64,000 bases of DNA, taken from positions 7,644,501 to 7,708,500 of the forward strand of contig NZ_CP088285.1 in assembly GCF_011516645.4 (NCBI RefSeq). The letters are read 5' to 3'. The stretch's first letter is position 1. Each line of letters opens with the position of its first letter. The position numbers and the translations under genes are program-made. This document shows, in pieces, positions 30,391 to 39,831 of this stretch. Under the pieces are notes generated by a model. That model was not told the origin of the DNA and searched no databases. It saw only the letters and a list, made by a program, of their open reading frames with translations. This stretch comes from Bradyrhizobium septentrionale. GTDB lineage: Bacteria; Pseudomonadota; Alphaproteobacteria; Rhizobiales; Xanthobacteraceae.

Positions 30391-31278
30391 TCAGCCCAGT
30401 GTCTTTAACCAGCCAGCGACGGCCTGCCCGATTTCGTTTGGCGAATCTTCCTGGACGAAATGGACTCCCTTGACCGTCACTTCGGTCTGCGCCGGGAAGC
30501 TTTGGGCGAGTTCAAGAACCTTGCCGTCAGCCAGGATTCCGCCGGGCTCGGCCTTCAGAAACAGCTTCGGCACGCGGCTGGTCTTCAGCCAGTTCGCATA
30601 GGCGTCCACAATCGCAGTGACGTCGGCGGGATCGCCTTCGATCGGGATTTGCCGAGGCCACGTCAGTGTCGGCCGCCGATCCTCGCCGGGCTCGGCGAAC
30701 GGCCGGCGGTACTCCGCCATCTCCTCGTCCGAGAGCTTGCGCAGGATGGCTCCGGGCAAGACCTTCTCGATGAAGAAATTATCTTGCAGGACCATCTGTT
30801 CGCCGGCCTCGGAACGCAGTCCCTGCAAGACGGGCCGCATTCCGAATTTGTCCCAGTGGTCCCAATACTGCCGCCCCACGATCGCTTCCATGTATGCGAT
30901 ACCCCTCACTGCATCGCGGTGGCGGTTGGCCCAGTCGAAGCCAAGGGCCGATCCCCAGTCGTGGATGACCAAGGTCACGCGCTCGCGCACGTTCAGCGCC
31001 TCGAGCAGAGCGTCGAGGTAGCGGCGGTGCTCGACGAACCGATAGGAGCCAGGCCCACTGTCTGGCAGCTTGTCGGAGTCGCCCATGCCGATCAGATCGG
31101 GGACGATGCAGCGGCCTAGCGGCTCCAGGTGCGGCAGCACGTTGCGCCACAAGTACGACGAGGTTGGATTGCCGTGCAGCAGCACGATGGGGTCGCCCTT
31201 TCCAACCTCCACATACGCCATCTCAAGGCCAAGGATCTGGCGCCGCTGCTTATTGTAGGGAAATGCTGCAGATATCAT
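30391..31278 (-). CDS. Haloalkane dehalogenase (alpha/beta hydrolase, subfamily II-like)
   Basis: Hydrolyses carbon-halogen bonds of haloalkanes. Triad by position: nucleophile D107 (IHDWGSALGFDWA), base H273 (GVHFVQED) and acid E131 (AYMEAIV). Halide-binding N37 (LLHGNPTSSYLWR) and W108 are present, which is the layout of LinB, DhaA and DbjA from rhizobia. 295 residues, full length. The start has AGGAGAAA upstream. Some alpha/beta hydrolases of this type act on other esters or ethers, so substrate tests are needed before naming it. Confidence 0.82.
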   Translation of the reverse strand: MISAAFPYNKQRRQILGLEMAYVEVGKGDPIVLLHGNPTSSYLWRNVLPHLEPLGRCIVPDLIGMGDSDKLPDSGPGSYRFVEHRRYLDALLEALNVRERVTLVIHDWGSALGFDWANRHRDAVRGIAYMEAIVGRQYWDHWDKFGMRPVLQGLRSEAGEQMVLQDNFFIEKVLPGAILRKLSDEEMAEYRRPFAEPGEDRRPTLTWPRQIPIEGDPADVTAIVDAYANWLKTSRVPKLFLKAEPGGILADGKVLELAQSFPAQTEVTVKGVHFVQEDSPNEIGQAVAGWLKTLG

Positions 31279-31383
31279 GATTGTTTCTCCTGACGCAGAA
31301 TCGGCGACGACAGAGCCTTCTCGTTAAGTTGCTGGTTGCGCTGGATGTTTTTCTTCCGCTTGAAACCCGGCGCGTGCTAACGT

Positions 31384-31399
31384 CCGAGTGATCACACGG
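31384..31399. promoter_or_regulatory. Candidate operator between dehalogenase and SARP regulator genes
   Basis: CCGA-GTGATCAC-ACGG is a near-perfect 16-base dyad centred on a palindromic GTGATCAC, in the 176-base divergent gap. It is the best symmetrical site there. Confidence 0.35.
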
Positions 31400-31454
31400 C
31401 GTCCAAGATCTCCTGCTGTAGGCGGCTATCGTTGGTGCCAGCGTTGGAGCGATC

Positions 31455-33443
31455 ATGGAAATGGCGAGCTTGTTCGCGGATCGCCTGCTTTTGTTGGGAC
31501 CGTTGCAGGTCATCCACAATGGAAGCCCGGTGGCGCAGCCGCCTTCGCGCAAAGTCCGCGCTCTGCTTGCCTATCTCGCGATGGCGGCACGGCCGGTTTC
31601 CCGCGAAAAATTGTGCGAGTTCCTTTGGGACGTCGCTGACGACCCGCGAGGCGAATTGCGCTGGTGCCTGTCCAAGCTGCGACCATTGGTCGACGGGCCA
31701 ACAACGATGCGACTTGTTGCGGACCGCAAGCAGGTCTGCATCGAAACCAGCGCACTCGATATCGACGCACTCCTCGTCGCGCGCCGTACCCAGAAGACTT
31801 TGACCTGCGGGTCGCCGAGCGACCTTCGGGCGCTCCTCAATCTGTTCCGGGGTGACTTTCTCGAGGGTCTTTCTGTCGAAAGAGCCCCCTCGTTCGAAAA
31901 CTGGCTGGCGGGCCAACGGCACCGCTTTGGTCAATTGCGGCAGCAGCTTCTCGAACGACTAAGCTCGCTCCTGCCGCCGGAGAGCGAAGACCGTATCGAA
32001 GTCCTGCGCGAGTGCCTCGACATTGCGCCGTTCGACGAGGCGGTTCATATCGAACTCGTTCGCGCTCTGCTTGGTCGAGGGCTTTACGCGGAAGCCGAGC
32101 ATCAGATCGATGCGTCGGTTACTCGCTTTCAGACCGAAGGCATCGACCCGTCGTCGCTGAAAGCCGCCTTTGCCACTGCACAACAGTCAATTTCGAAGCC
32201 CATCAGCGTGAGTTTGGTGGGCGTCGCGCATTCCGGCATTCCGCCCGCACGACCGAGGCATGATACACGCGGGCCAACACTCCTGTTGCTACCTTTTACG
32301 GCCGCGCCGGGAGACGTTGCGGATGCCGACAGCGTCACCAGCGACATAATTTTCGGCATTGCCAAATTGCGAAGTATCAGCGTGATTGCTCGCGGCACCG
32401 CCCTTTCGTTGCGGAATCAAACGCCCGCGGCAGCTGCTACCCTGGTTAATGCGCAATATGTCGCGTCAGGCCACTTACGACGTGACGGCAAGAAATATCT
32501 CGTCACAGTGGAACTGATCGACCCCAGGAGCGATCGCATCTTCTGGGTCGACGAATTCAGTTGCAACACCGTTGATTCCTTTTCCGTACCTCCGTTGCTG
32601 GCCGCGCGCATCATAACGGGCCTTGATGCCGAAATTCATGTCATTGAACGGAACCGTGCGCTGCTCATGCCACCAGCCTCCCTTGATGCCTGGCAGGCGT
32701 ATCATCGTGGCCTCGCATGCATGTACCGCTTTACGACCGACAGCAATCGTGAGGCACAGCATTTCTTCAAGAGGGCGATCACTCTCGATCCAACTTTCTC
32801 TCGAAGCCATGCCGGGCTGTCCTTCACGCATTTCCAGAATGCGTTCCATCTGCATGTGAGCCAACCCGAGCGTGAAATTTCGTTGGCCTTTGAGACAGCC
32901 GAACAGGCATTGATGTCGGACCCCAACGACCCGGCAGCGCATTGCGCTATCGGCCGTGCGCTTTGGCTTCAGCATGCGCATGATGGAGCTCTCGGCGAGC
33001 TCAATCAGTCCGTTCGCTTGAGTCCCAATTATGCCTTCGCTCACTACACGCTTGCATTCGTACAAGCTCAGACCGGGGACCCTGCGCGCGCAATTGACGC
33101 AGCCGATATCGCATCTCATCTCAGCCCGCTTGATCCGATGATGTTCGGTACCCATCGGGTGCGGACGTTCGCGTTGCTCCGACTGGGTAAAATCGAGGAA
33201 GCCGCCGATTTTGCCAAGCTTGTTGGCGAGCATGCCGGCGATCATGTTCACGCGCATGCCGTGTCGGCGCTGACGCTCGCCGCCGCTGGACGCGTCGAGG
33301 AAGCCCAAGCCGCACGTCGACGCATCAGCGCATTGCGCCCGGATTATAACTTTAAGCTATTCAAAGAGGCACTTCATATGCTGGACGATCTGACAGGTAT
33401 CTACCAGAAAGCCGCGAAGTTACTGCAAATCCCGGAATGCTAG
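31455..33443 (+). CDS. SARP-type regulator with BTAD, TolB-like and TPR regions
   Basis: 662 residues. An N-terminal OmpR/SARP DNA-binding domain (LLLLGPLQVIHNG to LSKLRPLVD, about residues 8-80) is followed by a bacterial transcriptional activation domain (about 110-255). Next is a TolB-N-like segment (about 275-390) and TPR repeats to the end. This layout is common in adenylate-cyclase-type regulators of rhizobia. It is divergent from the dehalogenase operon and is its likely regulator. No sensor domain for a small molecule is obvious. Base composition is more AT-rich than backbone genes. Confidence 0.75.
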   Translation: MEMASLFADRLLLLGPLQVIHNGSPVAQPPSRKVRALLAYLAMAARPVSREKLCEFLWDVADDPRGELRWCLSKLRPLVDGPTTMRLVADRKQVCIETSALDIDALLVARRTQKTLTCGSPSDLRALLNLFRGDFLEGLSVERAPSFENWLAGQRHRFGQLRQQLLERLSSLLPPESEDRIEVLRECLDIAPFDEAVHIELVRALLGRGLYAEAEHQIDASVTRFQTEGIDPSSLKAAFATAQQSISKPISVSLVGVAHSGIPPARPRHDTRGPTLLLLPFTAAPGDVADADSVTSDIIFGIAKLRSISVIARGTALSLRNQTPAAAATLVNAQYVASGHLRRDGKKYLVTVELIDPRSDRIFWVDEFSCNTVDSFSVPPLLAARIITGLDAEIHVIERNRALLMPPASLDAWQAYHRGLACMYRFTTDSNREAQHFFKRAITLDPTFSRSHAGLSFTHFQNAFHLHVSQPEREISLAFETAEQALMSDPNDPAAHCAIGRALWLQHAHDGALGELNQSVRLSPNYAFAHYTLAFVQAQTGDPARAIDAADIASHLSPLDPMMFGTHRVRTFALLRLGKIEEAADFAKLVGEHAGDHVHAHAVSALTLAAAGRVEEAQAARRRISALRPDYNFKLFKEALHMLDDLTGIYQKAAKLLQIPEC

Positions 33444-33532
33444 GACATCGATGTCGACTATTGGCATCGGATCGAAATGCTTTGTTGGGTGACGCTGGGG
33501 CAACAGCCTGTTTCCAACAACACAACCCTGTG

Positions 33533-33721
33533 GTTATGGGTCCCGGCATTCGCCGGGACGACGGTGGAGTGTGCGGACAAAGTCGCGCAATGAACGCGAA
33601 GCTGCATCCCCACCAACACAGTCATCGCCCGCCTCGACCGGGCGATCCAGTACGCCGCGGCCTCTCGGCTTAACAACCGGTGCCTCTGGAATACTGGATC
33701 ACTCGCATGCGCGGGTGATGA
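33533..33721. repeat. Pair of dispersed palindromic repeats in the 343-base gap before glmU
   Basis: The first part has GTCCCGGCATTCGCCGGGAC (33540-33559), a strong hairpin. The second (about 33620-33721) begins GTCATCGCCCGCCTCGACCG and ends GCATGCGCGGGTGATGAC, with ATCCAGTA / TACTGGAT arms inside. They form a long-range inverted repeat. I see no gene in 33444-33786. Confidence 0.55.
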
Positions 33722-33786
33722 CACCTCGGATTGGGATGCGCAGCCGCGACATCGTCAGGCAGGTGCATGCCGGCGACGCGAACGCC

Positions 33787-35151
33787 TCACTTCCCCTTCG
33801 CAGCCTTCGCCTTCATCTTGGCCTGGCGATAGCGCGCGGCGCCGCCTTCGCGGATGGATTGTTCACTACGCTCAATGGACATCGCATCGTCAGGGACGTC
33901 CTTGGTGATGACCGAGCCCGAGCCGATATAGGCGCCCTTGCCGATCGTCACAGGCGCGACCAGCGACGTATTGGTGCCGACGAAAGCGCCCTCGCCGATC
34001 AGCGTCTTGTGCTTGAGGAAGCCGTCATAGTTGCAGGTGATGGTGCCGGCACCGAGGTTGGAATTGGCGCCGACATGGGCGTCGCCGACATAGGAGAGAT
34101 GGTTGACCTTGACGCCGGCCTCCAGCGTCGCGGCCTTGGTCTCGACGAAATTGCCGATCCGCGCGCCGTCGCCGAGCGAGGTGCCGGGCCGCAGCCGCGC
34201 ATAGGGACCGACCGACACCTTCTTGCCGATGCTGGCCTCGACGATGTGCGAGAAGGAATGGATCACGGCGCCGTCGTCGATCGAAACGCCGGGGCCGATC
34301 ACCACGAACGGCTCGATCGTGACGTCCTTGCCGAATTGGGTGTCGGCCGCGAGATAGACCGTCTCCGGCGCGATCAGGGTCACGCCGGCGTCGAGCGCCT
34401 GCTTGCGCAGCCGCGCCTGCATCACGGCCTCGGCCTCCGCGAGCTGCGCCTTGGTGTTGATGCCGCGTACTTCGTCTTCGCTGGTTTCGATCACGACGGC
34501 CTCCAGTCCCAGTTCCCTGACAATGCCGACGGCATCGGTCAGATAATATTCGCCCTTGGCGTTGGCGTTGCCGATCTTCTCGATGATCGCGAGCGCGGTC
34601 TTGCCGCCGAACGCCATCACGCCGGCGTTGCACAGCGAGATATTGCGCTCCTCGGGGCTGGCGTCGGCCTGCTCGCGGATCGCGACCAGTCTGCCGTTCT
34701 CGACCACCAGCCGCCCGTAACCGGTCGGGTCGGCGGCACGGAAGCCGAGCACCGCGAGCGCCGCGCCGTCGCGCAGCGGCGCGCGCATTCGCGCAAAGGT
34801 CTCGGCCGAAATCAGTGGCGTGTCGCCGAACGCGACCAGCAAATCGTCGGCACCGCGCGCGATCGCCTCGCGCGCGGCCAGCACCGCATGCGCGGTGCCG
34901 AGCCGTTCGCGCTGCACGAAGGTCTGCGCGTCTGGACGCACCCGCCGCACCTCGGCGGCAACCGCCTCATGGTCGGGGCCGATCACGACCGCAAGCTGCG
35001 ATCCTTCGCCGGCGGTGGCGGCGTTGAGCACATGCGACAGCAGCGCCTGCCCGGCCACCGGATGCAACACCTTCGGCAGCGACGAGCGCATCCGCGTGCC
35101 CTCACCGGCCGCAAGCACCACAGTCAGGCTGGTTCGCGCAGTCATTCGCAA
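33787..35151 (-). CDS. glmU: Bifunctional UDP-GlcNAc pyrophosphorylase / glucosamine-1-phosphate acetyltransferase
   Basis: 454 residues. N-terminal nucleotidyltransferase with [20 protein letters not shown]-terminal left-handed beta-helix hexapeptide repeats ([26 protein letters not shown]) carry the acetyltransferase. Produces UDP-GlcNAc for peptidoglycan, LPS and Nod-factor precursors. The start may be two codons later (ATG at 35145). A divergent SPOR-like gene begins 141 bases upstream. Confidence 0.95.
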   Translation of the reverse strand: MRMTARTSLTVVLAAGEGTRMRSSLPKVLHPVAGQALLSHVLNAATAGEGSQLAVVIGPDHEAVAAEVRRVRPDAQTFVQRERLGTAHAVLAAREAIARGADDLLVAFGDTPLISAETFARMRAPLRDGAALAVLGFRAADPTGYGRLVVENGRLVAIREQADASPEERNISLCNAGVMAFGGKTALAIIEKIGNANAKGEYYLTDAVGIVRELGLEAVVIETSEDEVRGINTKAQLAEAEAVMQARLRKQALDAGVTLIAPETVYLAADTQFGKDVTIEPFVVIGPGVSIDDGAVIHSFSHIVEASIGKKVSVGPYARLRPGTSLGDGARIGNFVETKAATLEAGVKVNHLSYVGDAHVGANSNLGAGTITCNYDGFLKHKTLIGEGAFVGTNTSLVAPVTIGKGAYIGSGSVITKDVPDDAMSIERSEQSIREGGAARYRQAKMKAKAAKGK

Positions 35152-35292
35152 TCCTCGATCTCCGGCGCAGTTCGCTGCGCAAAGCTTACTTTGAGGCCGT
35201 CTTTAATTGTTTTCCCCGGCAGAAGAAACCGTTTCGCCCCCGCCGCTCCTCAGAATCAAGTTCCCGGTCCATTTCCTGTTAATCTTTACCTC

Positions 35293-36717
35293 GTGATTCG
35301 GCGGGCCTTGAGGAGGGCCAAGCGGGCTTTGGCCAAAGATCGCGACAATCTGGCGGCGGATTTCGACACCGAGAGCACCACCGGCTTTTTGGCCGAGGAG
35401 GAAGCTCTCGATCGCCGCATGCTGTGGCGACTCGGCTCGTGGGGCGTCGCCGCGGTCGGCGCCGTGATCGTCGCCGTGCTGGCCAACCAGTCGGCGCTGA
35501 CGCTGAAGCGCGACCAGCTCGCGGCCTCGGACATTGCCCGCCAGGCCCAGCAACTGCAGACGCTGGCGAAAGAGAGCCACAACGAGACGCGCCGGCTGGC
35601 GTCCGCGATCGATACGCTCAACGGCGACCGCGACCGGCTCTATTCACGCATCACCAGCCTGGAACAGGGCCTCGACTCCGTGACCGGCACGATCGCCAAG
35701 CAGGCCACGGCGCCGTCGAGCTCTGCAGCGGCGGCCCCCACACAACCCGTTCCCGCCAATTCAGCGCCCGCCGTTCCGGCGCCCGTGCCGGCCGTCGCCC
35801 CCGTCGCAACCACATCGCCGGACAAGGCGGCGCTAACAGACAAGGCGGCGGCATCAACCGAGACCAAGCCCGCTGCACCGGTCGAGAAGCCGGTTGCTGC
35901 GGCCGAGAAGCCCGCGGTGGCGGACAAGAAACCCGCTCCCGCGACCAAACCGCAGGCCGCGGCCGAGAAGCCGCCGACTGCGGAGAACACGCAGCCACCG
36001 TCTTCGCAACCGGGCTCCGGCGCCGCGGCAACGATTGCGAGCCCGATGACCGCCGCCGCGGCGACCAGCCCGGAGGATGCGAAAGCGGCTGCGCCGGTGC
36101 CCTTGGCCACGCCAGTCGCGGACAAGCAGCTGGTGGCATCGCGCGAGCCCGCGTCGAACAAGGCAACCGAGGCCGGCAAGCCGCCGACCGTCAACGACGT
36201 GACCGCGGCACCGATGCCGCCGCTGGTCATCACTCCCGATCCGGACTCCGACGTCGACGACGATGCCAGCGCGCCGAAGGCGCAGATCCAGCGCACCGAA
36301 TTCGGCGTCGATCTCGGCACCGCGAATTCGGTCAACGGGCTACGCGCGCTGTGGCGCGGTCTCTTGAAGTCCAAGGCCAACGCGCCGCTGGCCGCGCTGC
36401 GGCCGATCATCGTGATCAAGGAGAACAGCAACGGGCTCGGCATGCAGCTGCGCCTGGTGGCCGGACCGCTGAACGACGCCGGCACCGCCGCCAAGATTTG
36501 CGCGGGCCTCAGCCTGATCCAGCGGACCTGCGAGACGGCGATCTATGACGGCCAGCGGCTCGCCCTGAACGAGCCGCCGGCTGGCAGCAAGCCTGTCCCG
36601 GCGCATCGGCGGATGGCGCCGAAGCGGGCTGCTGCACCACCCCCGCAGCCTGTGGCCGAGGACAAGAAGCCGGAGCCGACGACGATTTCGTCGATGTTCC
36701 GGCGGAATAGCCAATAA
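35293..36717 (+). CDS. Membrane-anchored Ala/Pro-rich protein with SPOR-like C-terminus
   Basis: About 474 residues from a GTG at 35293; no ATG precedes the first domain in frame except far upstream, inside the glmU shadow. A cytoplasmic N-terminus of about 45 residues is followed by one membrane helix (VAAVGAVIVAVLAN). A coiled-coil segment (about 75-125) and a 200-residue low-complexity linker rich in Ala, Pro and Lys come next. The C-terminal domain (FGVDLGTANSVNGLRALW onward, about 340-425) resembles SPOR peptidoglycan-binding folds. Probably an envelope or division protein. Confidence 0.7.
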   Translation: MIRRALRRAKRALAKDRDNLAADFDTESTTGFLAEEEALDRRMLWRLGSWGVAAVGAVIVAVLANQSALTLKRDQLAASDIARQAQQLQTLAKESHNETRRLASAIDTLNGDRDRLYSRITSLEQGLDSVTGTIAKQATAPSSSAAAAPTQPVPANSAPAVPAPVPAVAPVATTSPDKAALTDKAAASTETKPAAPVEKPVAAAEKPAVADKKPAPATKPQAAAEKPPTAENTQPPSSQPGSGAAATIASPMTAAAATSPEDAKAAAPVPLATPVADKQLVASREPASNKATEAGKPPTVNDVTAAPMPPLVITPDPDSDVDDDASAPKAQIQRTEFGVDLGTANSVNGLRALWRGLLKSKANAPLAALRPIIVIKENSNGLGMQLRLVAGPLNDAGTAAKICAGLSLIQRTCETAIYDGQRLALNEPPAGSKPVPAHRRMAPKRAAAPPPQPVAEDKKPEPTTISSMFRRNSQ

Positions 36718-36812
36718 TCATGTCCGGCAAGGGATTACGGCCAAATTCTCAACCGATTTCACTGCTCTGACCGAGCCTTGTCCCAGAACCTTTTCCCGAC
36801 CATAGTGCCGCG

Positions 36813-37193
36813 ATGACAAAACCTCCGTTTCGCCTCTCGCCCTATCAGGTCCAGTTCCTGCTGGTCATCGGCTTCCTCACCGTCGGTTACGCACTGTATG
36901 TGCGCTATCTGGCGATCGAATTCTCACCCGTTGCGCTGGCCTGCGACGCGGGCACGCAGAACATGCTCTGCAAGGCGCGCGCGCTCTCGACCGTGCTGTT
37001 CAAGAATTCGGTGTTCGGCATCACCGCGCTGGTGATTGCGGTGCTGAACCTGACCCGGCCGTCGATCGTGCTGCTGACCGTCGGGCTGATCGCCGCCGGG
37101 CTCGGCATCGTGCTCTACAATGTCGTGCTGTCGGGGCTCGCGATCGGGCTGTTTATCCTGGGTTTTGCGCGGCCCGCGCCCGCCACAGCGTAG
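36813..37193 (+). CDS. Small membrane protein of unknown function
   Basis: 126 residues, with three to four membrane helices and a short periplasmic loop holding two cysteines (LACDAGTQNMLCKA). No family recognised. Its last 41 bases overlap the 3' end of the convergent NdvC-like gene. Confidence 0.7.
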   Translation: MTKPPFRLSPYQVQFLLVIGFLTVGYALYVRYLAIEFSPVALACDAGTQNMLCKARALSTVLFKNSVFGITALVIAVLNLTRPSIVLLTVGLIAAGLGIVLYNVVLSGLAIGLFILGFARPAPATA

Positions 37194-38781
37194 CCGCCAG
37201 CAGCAGATACATCACGCAGGTCCAGACCGACTGCCAGTTGATGGTGCCCTCGTTGAAGATCATGTAGCCGGCTGCGATCGCCAACAGGCCGGCGAACACC
37301 GATTCCGCGATCGGCCGGACGCCCTCCTTCGGGCGATTGAGCATGGTCAGCAGCGCGAACGGCACCACGGCCATGGTCAGCGAAGCATACGGGAAATCGC
37401 GATAGCGCGGATCGAAGGTGAAGCCCAGAGCGGTCTCGGCCGCGATCACGGTGGTCACCGCCAGCACGATCGCCAGCAACGCGCCGATCGCGCCCTTGCC
37501 GCGATAGTCGCGCGGCCCGACCAGTTCGAGGAAGGTCGGCAGCGAGCGCCCGGCGATCAGCGCATGCGCCGTCAGCAAGGGCGAGGCGATCGCGGCCGCG
37601 AGCAGCACGCCCCAATGCAGCCAGCCACCGGCGCCGTAGCTCTCATAATACATCTTGTCGCCGGCGATCCCGAGCAGCGTCCCCGCCGTCGTCGCCGAAA
37701 TGGCGACCGCGAACCAGGCCGACGGCCGCGGCGTCCAGGGCCGACGGCGCAGCGTCAGCCAGGCCACCAGGAAGGTAGCGACCGACAGCGCCATGCCGCC
37801 CGCCATCTGCAGCTTCCAGGCCGGATAGTTGCTGATCGCAACGCCCGGCGGATACTTCACCTGCCGCTTGATCGAATCGAACAGGCCCCAATAGCCGCCG
37901 ACGGTGCCCTCGAGCCTGCGCTTCCAGGGCTGGTCATAGGCCTCGATTAAATTGACCCGAAACCCCTCGCGCTTGGCGAGATCGAGGATCTCGGACACCA
38001 CCCGCGCCTGGTTGGTGCGCGACGGCAAGGCGCCCTCCCGCATCCGCCCGGTGCTCGGCCAGCCGGTCTCGCCGATCAGGATCTCCTTGCCCGGGAACGT
38101 CACCGCCATCCGCTTGCGGATGTCGTCGACATGGGCGGCGGCGTATTTGGCCTTGATCGGGACGTCCTCCCAATACGGCAGGATGTGAATCGTGACGAAA
38201 TCGACGGCCTCATAGATCTCGCGATTCTTCAGCCAGTATTCCCAGACGTCGGCATAGGTGACAGGGACATTGCCCGCCGCGGCCTTCACCGCGCGGATGT
38301 TGCCGGCGAGATCGGCGGCCGTCATCTCGCCGCGCAGCAGCACCTCATTGCCGACGATCAGCGCGGTGACGACACCGGGATATTCCTTGGAGAGCCGTAC
38401 CGCGATCGCGATCTGCTGCAGGTTCTTGAAGCGATTGCTGCCGAGCCAGATGCCCTGCATCACCTTCAAGCCGACCTTAGCCGCGACGCCGGGGACCTGA
38501 TCGAGGCCGTTCTCGATCGAATAGGTGCGCACGCAATCGGTGACCTTGGCGAGATCGGCGAGGTCCTGCTCGATCTGCTCGACCGGGATTTGCGTGGTCG
38601 GATCCAGCGGCGTCTGGGCGCCGCGGAACGGCGTGTAGGACACGCATTGCAGCTTTGCGGCAGGATCGATCGGCGCGCGCACGAGCGTGATCGGCGTGGC
38701 GAGCCACCACCACACGGCTGCAATCACGGCGAGCGAGATCAGGAGAAGCGCCAGCGGCGTACGAAGCGAAATCGGTTCCAT
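37153..38781 (-). CDS. ndvC: GH17-like membrane glucan synthase, NdvC-like
   Basis: 542 residues. After an N-terminal membrane anchor comes a glycoside hydrolase 17-type domain with both catalytic glutamates: IVGNEVLLRG (acid/base) and ILIGETGWPS (nucleophile). About seven membrane helices follow in the C-terminal half. In Bradyrhizobium, NdvC is required for beta-1,6 linkages of cyclic glucans, important for osmotic adaptation and nodule development. It is divergent from the ndvD-like gene. The symbol rests on family and gene context. Confidence 0.78.
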   Translation of the reverse strand: MEPISLRTPLALLLISLAVIAAVWWWLATPITLVRAPIDPAAKLQCVSYTPFRGAQTPLDPTTQIPVEQIEQDLADLAKVTDCVRTYSIENGLDQVPGVAAKVGLKVMQGIWLGSNRFKNLQQIAIAVRLSKEYPGVVTALIVGNEVLLRGEMTAADLAGNIRAVKAAAGNVPVTYADVWEYWLKNREIYEAVDFVTIHILPYWEDVPIKAKYAAAHVDDIRKRMAVTFPGKEILIGETGWPSTGRMREGALPSRTNQARVVSEILDLAKREGFRVNLIEAYDQPWKRRLEGTVGGYWGLFDSIKRQVKYPPGVAISNYPAWKLQMAGGMALSVATFLVAWLTLRRRPWTPRPSAWFAVAISATTAGTLLGIAGDKMYYESYGAGGWLHWGVLLAAAIASPLLTAHALIAGRSLPTFLELVGPRDYRGKGAIGALLAIVLAVTTVIAAETALGFTFDPRYRDFPYASLTMAVVPFALLTMLNRPKEGVRPIAESVFAGLLAIAAGYMIFNEGTINWQSVWTCVMYLLLAATLWRARAAQNPG

Positions 38782-39025
38782 CCTCCGGGGGACCGTCGAA
38801 TTAGACGGTCACAGCCCATCTGCCAAGAGTAGGATTAGGTCAATACCATGGTTGTCCTGCGACAGTTTTGCGCTGGTGCGATAAAGTTGTGAGTTTGCTG
38901 GACAAAATACCAAATTCCAGTCATGGGATTCCGCCAGAGTCTCCGCCGCGCTGGAGACCTATTTGGACGGCATCACGCGAGCCGTTAGGATGATCCCGCG
39001 GGGGCAGGAACATATCGGGGAATGC

Positions 39026-39637
39026 ATGCGTCGACGGCTGCTTGAGTTGAAGAACACTGCTTTGCGCCACCTTGCCGTAACCGGCCTTGTGGCAGGCCTT
39101 GCGCTCCTGACCGGAGCCGGCGGCGCTTTCGCCCAGTCAGGCACGCCGAATCCGCCGGATCAGGCCAAACAGCAGTCCGGAAATCCGGACGCCGCTGCCA
39201 ATGCAGCGAAGGAAGCCAACCAGCGCAAGGTCGAGGAATTCGTCGAGGCCCAGCAGGCCATCAACGGTCCGGCAGGCAACCCGGAATGCGTCTGGCTCGG
39301 CCGCCGCGTGGTCCGTCTGATGTGGAACGACGACCTCGACACCGCCTTCCGCCATCTCGACCTCTATGACCGGTTCGGCTGCCCCGGCGGCCACGTCCAG
39401 GCTGCGTTCCGCTGCCTGACCCGGTTCGGCGCCCAGATCGACGACAAGGTGCGCGGCAGCCTCGACGGCCGCATCCACGCCTGCTGGATCAATCCGGGCG
39501 CCCAGCCGCAGGCCGCGGCTGCGGCCGCAACGCCCACCCCGGCACCAGCGACAGCCGGCAACGCTGCGCCTGCGCCGGCCGCGTCGCCCTCGCCCGCGCC
39601 GACCCCGTCGGCATCACCGGCGCCGGCATCGAAATAG
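39026..39637 (+). CDS. Secreted Ala/Pro-rich protein between ndvC and ndvB, NdvD-like position
   Basis: About 203 residues. Signal peptide ends at GGAFAQ. The middle holds conserved-looking WLGRRVVRLMWNDD and cysteines (PECVW, FGCPGG, RCLTRF, HACWIN). The C-terminus is a low-complexity Ala/Pro/Thr tail. The ATG at 39026 is chosen because GGGGAA lies four bases upstream and the signal peptide follows. A third cyclic-glucan gene, ndvD, is reported between ndvB and ndvC in Bradyrhizobium, and this ORF occupies that place; equivalence is inferred from position. Confidence 0.7.
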   Translation: MRRRLLELKNTALRHLAVTGLVAGLALLTGAGGAFAQSGTPNPPDQAKQQSGNPDAAANAAKEANQRKVEEFVEAQQAINGPAGNPECVWLGRRVVRLMWNDDLDTAFRHLDLYDRFGCPGGHVQAAFRCLTRFGAQIDDKVRGSLDGRIHACWINPGAQPQAAAAAATPTPAPATAGNAAPAPAASPSPAPTPSASPAPASK

Positions 39638-39659
39638 CCGCATTCCGCGATCGGGTCCG

Positions 39660-39680
39660 GCCGCGATTTTTTTTCGCGGC
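39660..39680. terminator. Hairpin with T-tract loop between ndvD-like and ndvB-like genes
   Basis: GCCGCGA / TCGCGGC arms of seven bases around a T7 loop, 23 bases after the ndvD-like stop. Could attenuate or process the transcript. It is not a classic terminator, since no T run follows the stem. Confidence 0.3.
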
Positions 39681-39831
39681 TGGAACGGCTTGCGCCCTTA
39701 AAACGCCATTGCGGCACACCAGTTGTTAAATCAGATGGCGGAGATATCCTTCCCTCCGTCGTCGTGTTGGCCGAACCCAGGGGACGGGTTCGCTTCGTCC
39801 TCAATCTCAGGCCCCGTATGGTTTAACCGCG

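Noticed and set aside
33571..35292. N-terminal extension of the SPOR-like protein through glmU
   Set aside because: The extension is the antisense shadow of glmU. A GTG at 35293 starts just before the natural N-terminus and membrane helix.
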